64,000 nt of DNA, from NCBI GenBank assembly GCA_033439795.1, contig JAUTDP010000010.1:1-64000 (forward strand), given 5' to 3'. Both the position numbers and the translations under genes were made by a program. The notes under the pieces are model-generated. The model ran no database searches, was not told the DNA's origin, and saw only the letters and a list, made by a program, of their open reading frames with translations. The first letter of the stretch is position 1. Every line of letters starts with the position of its first letter. Source of the DNA: Sordaria brevicollis. Taxonomy: Eukaryota; Ascomycota; Sordariomycetes; Sordariales; Sordariaceae. This document shows, piece by piece, positions 62,243 through 64,000 of this stretch.

Positions 62243-62338
62243 GGCACTGTCCCAGATTATTTTACTATCCTAGAATATTTCCGCCCCCTCTTTTACAGAG
62301 GGGGTTGAGCAATGCCAAGGCGCCCCACAACCCCCGAG
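62243..62338 (-). repeat. right terminal inverted repeat (96 bp)
   Basis: Reverse complement of the left repeat. The hairpin stem is kept (CCCCCTCT with AGAGGGGG), while the loop differs by a transition. The outer edge abuts TA and then the 370-base region upstream of the peroxisomal protein gene. Confidence 0.93.
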
Positions 62339-62340
62339 TA

Positions 62341-62707
62341 ATGTTCCACCGAAGCCGACATGTGCCGTCGTCATTCCCACCTGTGCCGTGGATCAGCCCC
62401 CCGTGAGCCGCGGCGCCGTCAGTGTCGCTTGTCGAAACCCAGGCATCGGCAAGTGCAATCTATCCGTCCTACACCGAACGAGACCTTGAATTATTTTCTT
62501 TCACCCATTCACAAACTCCGACGACCATTTTTGTATAGTTACCTTTTCGATACCCTTCGCCGAATTATCCCTTCCTGTCGCCAATGTGCTAGTACACACG
62601 ACCGATACGCTCTGCGATTCCTCGAATAGTGTGCAGCGCGCACTCCATTTCGTCATCCACTTCCCCCAGCCAGTCTTCCCAGCGAACCCCAATTGAGCCG
62701 AGGCACA
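62341..62707. other. promoter region between transposon and peroxisomal protein gene
   Basis: 367 bases of normal-composition DNA separate the transposon edge from the next start codon. It must hold the promoter and 5' leader of that gene. No other feature is visible. Confidence 0.6.
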
Positions 62708-63714
62708 ATGTCCAGCAGCGCTTTCGACGGTGCTCTCGAGAGCGTCAAGGTGCGACCACAACCACGCCCTCTACGATATACTCAACGAACGCGCGCATGT
62801 TAACATATCTGCGCGACAGGCTTTGGTCGAACCAATAATCCTCGATCCCAAGTATCGCGACGTTCTTGCCATTGTAAAGGGTGCTCGAAATGGCGCCGTC
62901 TACGGAGCCAAGGTGCGGTTTCCGCACGCGCTGGTGTACGAGCCCACCCACGTCCCAAGCCTACTATTTTCGAAATACTGGAAGAGACTGACATGATAAT
63001 GTGACAGCATGATGGTCCTATTTCGATCAGGAACGTGAGTTGAACCCCTTTCCGCCCCTTTCCATATCCACCAGCTAACGATGATCACCATGCGCCAGTC
63101 TCCGAGAAAAGGCCAAGTTGATCTTCCGCGCGACGAAGACCCACGCTATGAATCTTGCAAAGTTCGCAACTATATACAAGACCGTGTGCTATCTCCTAAA
63201 ACACTACGGGACAACACCGGGCAAGGAAGGCAAGCAGATACCTCTATACCAAACCTCTTTGGGACGGCGCAGATTCGCTTGTTCAGCGCATGCCCACATG
63301 TCCAAGAACATTGGCTAACAGGCTCCCTTTACAAAAACAGGCCCCTACGATTCCTTCTTCGCCGGTCTCCTCGGCGGCTACGTCGTCTTCGGCCAGCGAT
63401 CGCGAAAGGGCAAGATCTCGAGCGTCAACCAGCAGATCGTCATCTACGTCTTTGCGCGCGTGGTGCTGGCACTAGCGCGCCTGTCCGTCAAGCCTGGCTT
63501 TGGTTTGCCGGGCGTGTCAGAGCCCAACAACAGCACCGCCATCAGCCACTACGCCTGGCCGGTTTTCGCGGCCATGTCGTGGGCGAGCGTCATGCATCTG
63601 TTCAGGTGGCACGATACTGAGCTGCAGCCTAGTTTGCGCAGCAGTATGGTGTACATTTACAGGGAGTCCGATACGTGGGATGGATTGCGCAACTTTCTGT
63701 GGCATAACAAATAA
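62708..63714 (+). CDS. peroxisomal membrane protein 4 (PMP24/PXMP4-like, Tim17 family)
   Basis: Five exons: 62708-62749, 62820-62935, 63008-63034, 63099-63229 and 63341-63714; product 229 aa, the usual size. The spliced protein shows the family blocks in order: KGARNGAVYGAKVRFPHALV, MMVLFRSGT, FRATKTHAMNLAKFATIYK, GPYDSFFAGLLGGYVVFG and QPSLRSSMVYIYRESDTW. It is a multi-spanning peroxisomal membrane protein; its transport role is not settled. Introns 1-3 are canonical (70, 72, 64 nt; CTGAC/CTAAC branches). Intron 4 (63230-63340) begins GCAAGC and ends CAG, a GC-AG intron; no GT donor in the vicinity keeps the frame. The tiny third exon (27 nt) is supported by exact frame and family match. The gene starts only 370 bases from a RIP-degraded transposon. 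Confidence 0.93.
63230..63340 (+). other. GC-AG intron in the PMP24-like gene
   Basis: Exon 4 must end at G-63229 so that PGKEG joins PYDSFF; the next two bases are GC. The donor GCAAGC keeps the strong +3 to +5 AAG of GC introns, a GGCTAAC branch-like element lies near 63314, and the acceptor is AAACAG. Confidence 0.85.
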
Positions 63715-64000
63715 GGGGCGGGCTGTTAGGGCCGAGCTGGGGCGTTTGGGATATTGGAATTCTGCTCGGTATTGCATCTTTCTTCTTCGATATACCACCA
63801 TTTTGGCGCATATACTGCTGGCTGTTCACCATTGCGTGCGTTTTACTATCATCTGGGATGTGCGACGGTAGACAAAGACATGGGAGTGGTCATTGTGTTC
63901 AATGTACAAACTGATGTGTAATTGACGGCGGCGATCATGCAGATCTCCCGCAGCTGTTCTATTGACAGTTGATGCAGACATATCGACAACTCTACATGAC
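63715..64000. other. 3' region of PMP24-like gene to window end
   Basis: Normal-composition sequence with no further gene visible before the window ends. It should contain the 3' UTR. Confidence 0.6.

Larger units (their letters stand above)
45619..62338. mobile_element. 16.7 kb inverted-repeat DNA-transposon-like element hosting a nested LTR retroelement
   Basis: Both edges carry a 96-base inverted repeat beginning CTCGGGGGTTGTGGGG, and each is flanked by TA (45617-45618 and 62339-62340), consistent with a TA target duplication as in Tc1/mariner/pogo-type elements. Removing the nested retroelement (47126-60668) leaves about 3.2 kb, a normal size for a DNA transposon. The core arms (45715-47125 and 60669-62242) are RIP-degraded, and I could not recover a transposase from them. 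The superfamily is therefore inferred only from the TA flanks. Two separate small insertions in opposite orientation are less likely because the repeats match end to end over the same length and stop at the same internal point. Confidence 0.82.

Noticed and set aside
45619..62338. Starship-type giant element
   Set aside because: Starships carry a tyrosine recombinase gene near one end and usually lack long TIRs. No such gene is visible, and the length is explained by a nested LTR element.
62730..62819. Apparent frameshift at the start of the PMP24-like gene
   Set aside because: A 70-nt intron with donor GTGCGA, a TTAAC-like branch and CAG acceptor joins the frames cleanly; no mutation is needed.
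1..64000. tRNA, 5S rRNA, riboswitch or CRISPR features
   Set aside because: I looked for 5S-like and T-loop-like sequences and for regular short repeats with spacers and found none that hold up by eye; a covariance-model scan would be decisive.

Overview
The window looks like nuclear DNA of a filamentous ascomycete of the Sordariales, most likely Neurospora or a close relative. Genes have short introns (mostly 55-85 nt) with GTRNGT-type donors, CTAAC/CTGAC branch sites and NAG acceptors. Three AT-rich blocks are almost stop-saturated in all frames and are poor in CpA/TpG while keeping CpG, which is the signature of repeat-induced point mutation (RIP). One gene encodes a secreted cellulose-active LPMO with a fungal CBM1, as expected for a plant-cell-wall saprotroph. 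The exact species cannot be fixed from sequence alone.

Layout. 1-2740: RIP-degraded AT-rich block. 3151-9138: a divergent 6-phosphogluconate-dehydrogenase-like enzyme (+), an AA9 LPMO with CBM1 (+), and a cysteine-repeat single-pass membrane protein (-). 9139-12790: gene-poor, normal-composition DNA. 12791-17150: second RIP block with tandem-repeat fossils. 18000-20059: TRI12/siderophore-type MFS transporter (-). 21794-28373: a 2136-residue protein with about eight degenerate HMG-box-like repeats, an N/Q-rich tract and a C-terminal SUMO-interaction-like motif (+). 31305-32624: DUF6601-type membrane protein (+). 35193-36988: secreted S28 serine carboxypeptidase (+). 37564-39413: membrane-anchored 3-beta-HSD/SDR enzyme (+). 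39526-40429: Ctr copper transporter (-), followed across a 2 kb divergent interval by a ferric/cupric reductase, 42469-44466 (+). 62708-63714: PMP24/PXMP4-type peroxisomal membrane protein (+) with five exons and one GC-AG intron.

The main structural discovery is the third AT-rich block. It is bounded by perfectly matched-length 96-bp terminal inverted repeats (45619-45714 and 62243-62338) flanked by TA on both sides, so the whole 16.7 kb interval is one DNA-transposon-like unit. Inside it sits a 13.5 kb LTR retroelement (47126-60668) with about 624-bp LTRs, a polypurine tract and a RIP-killed gypsy-type pol (reverse transcriptase, RNase H, integrase). Subtracting the retroelement leaves a core of about 3.2 kb. 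A long stretch between integrase and the 3' LTR remains unexplained.

The copper transporter and the metalloreductase form a plausible functional pair (reduction then uptake). The other genes look like independent housekeeping or accessory functions; no secondary-metabolite cluster or CRISPR-like system is visible, and I recognised no tRNA or 5S rRNA gene.
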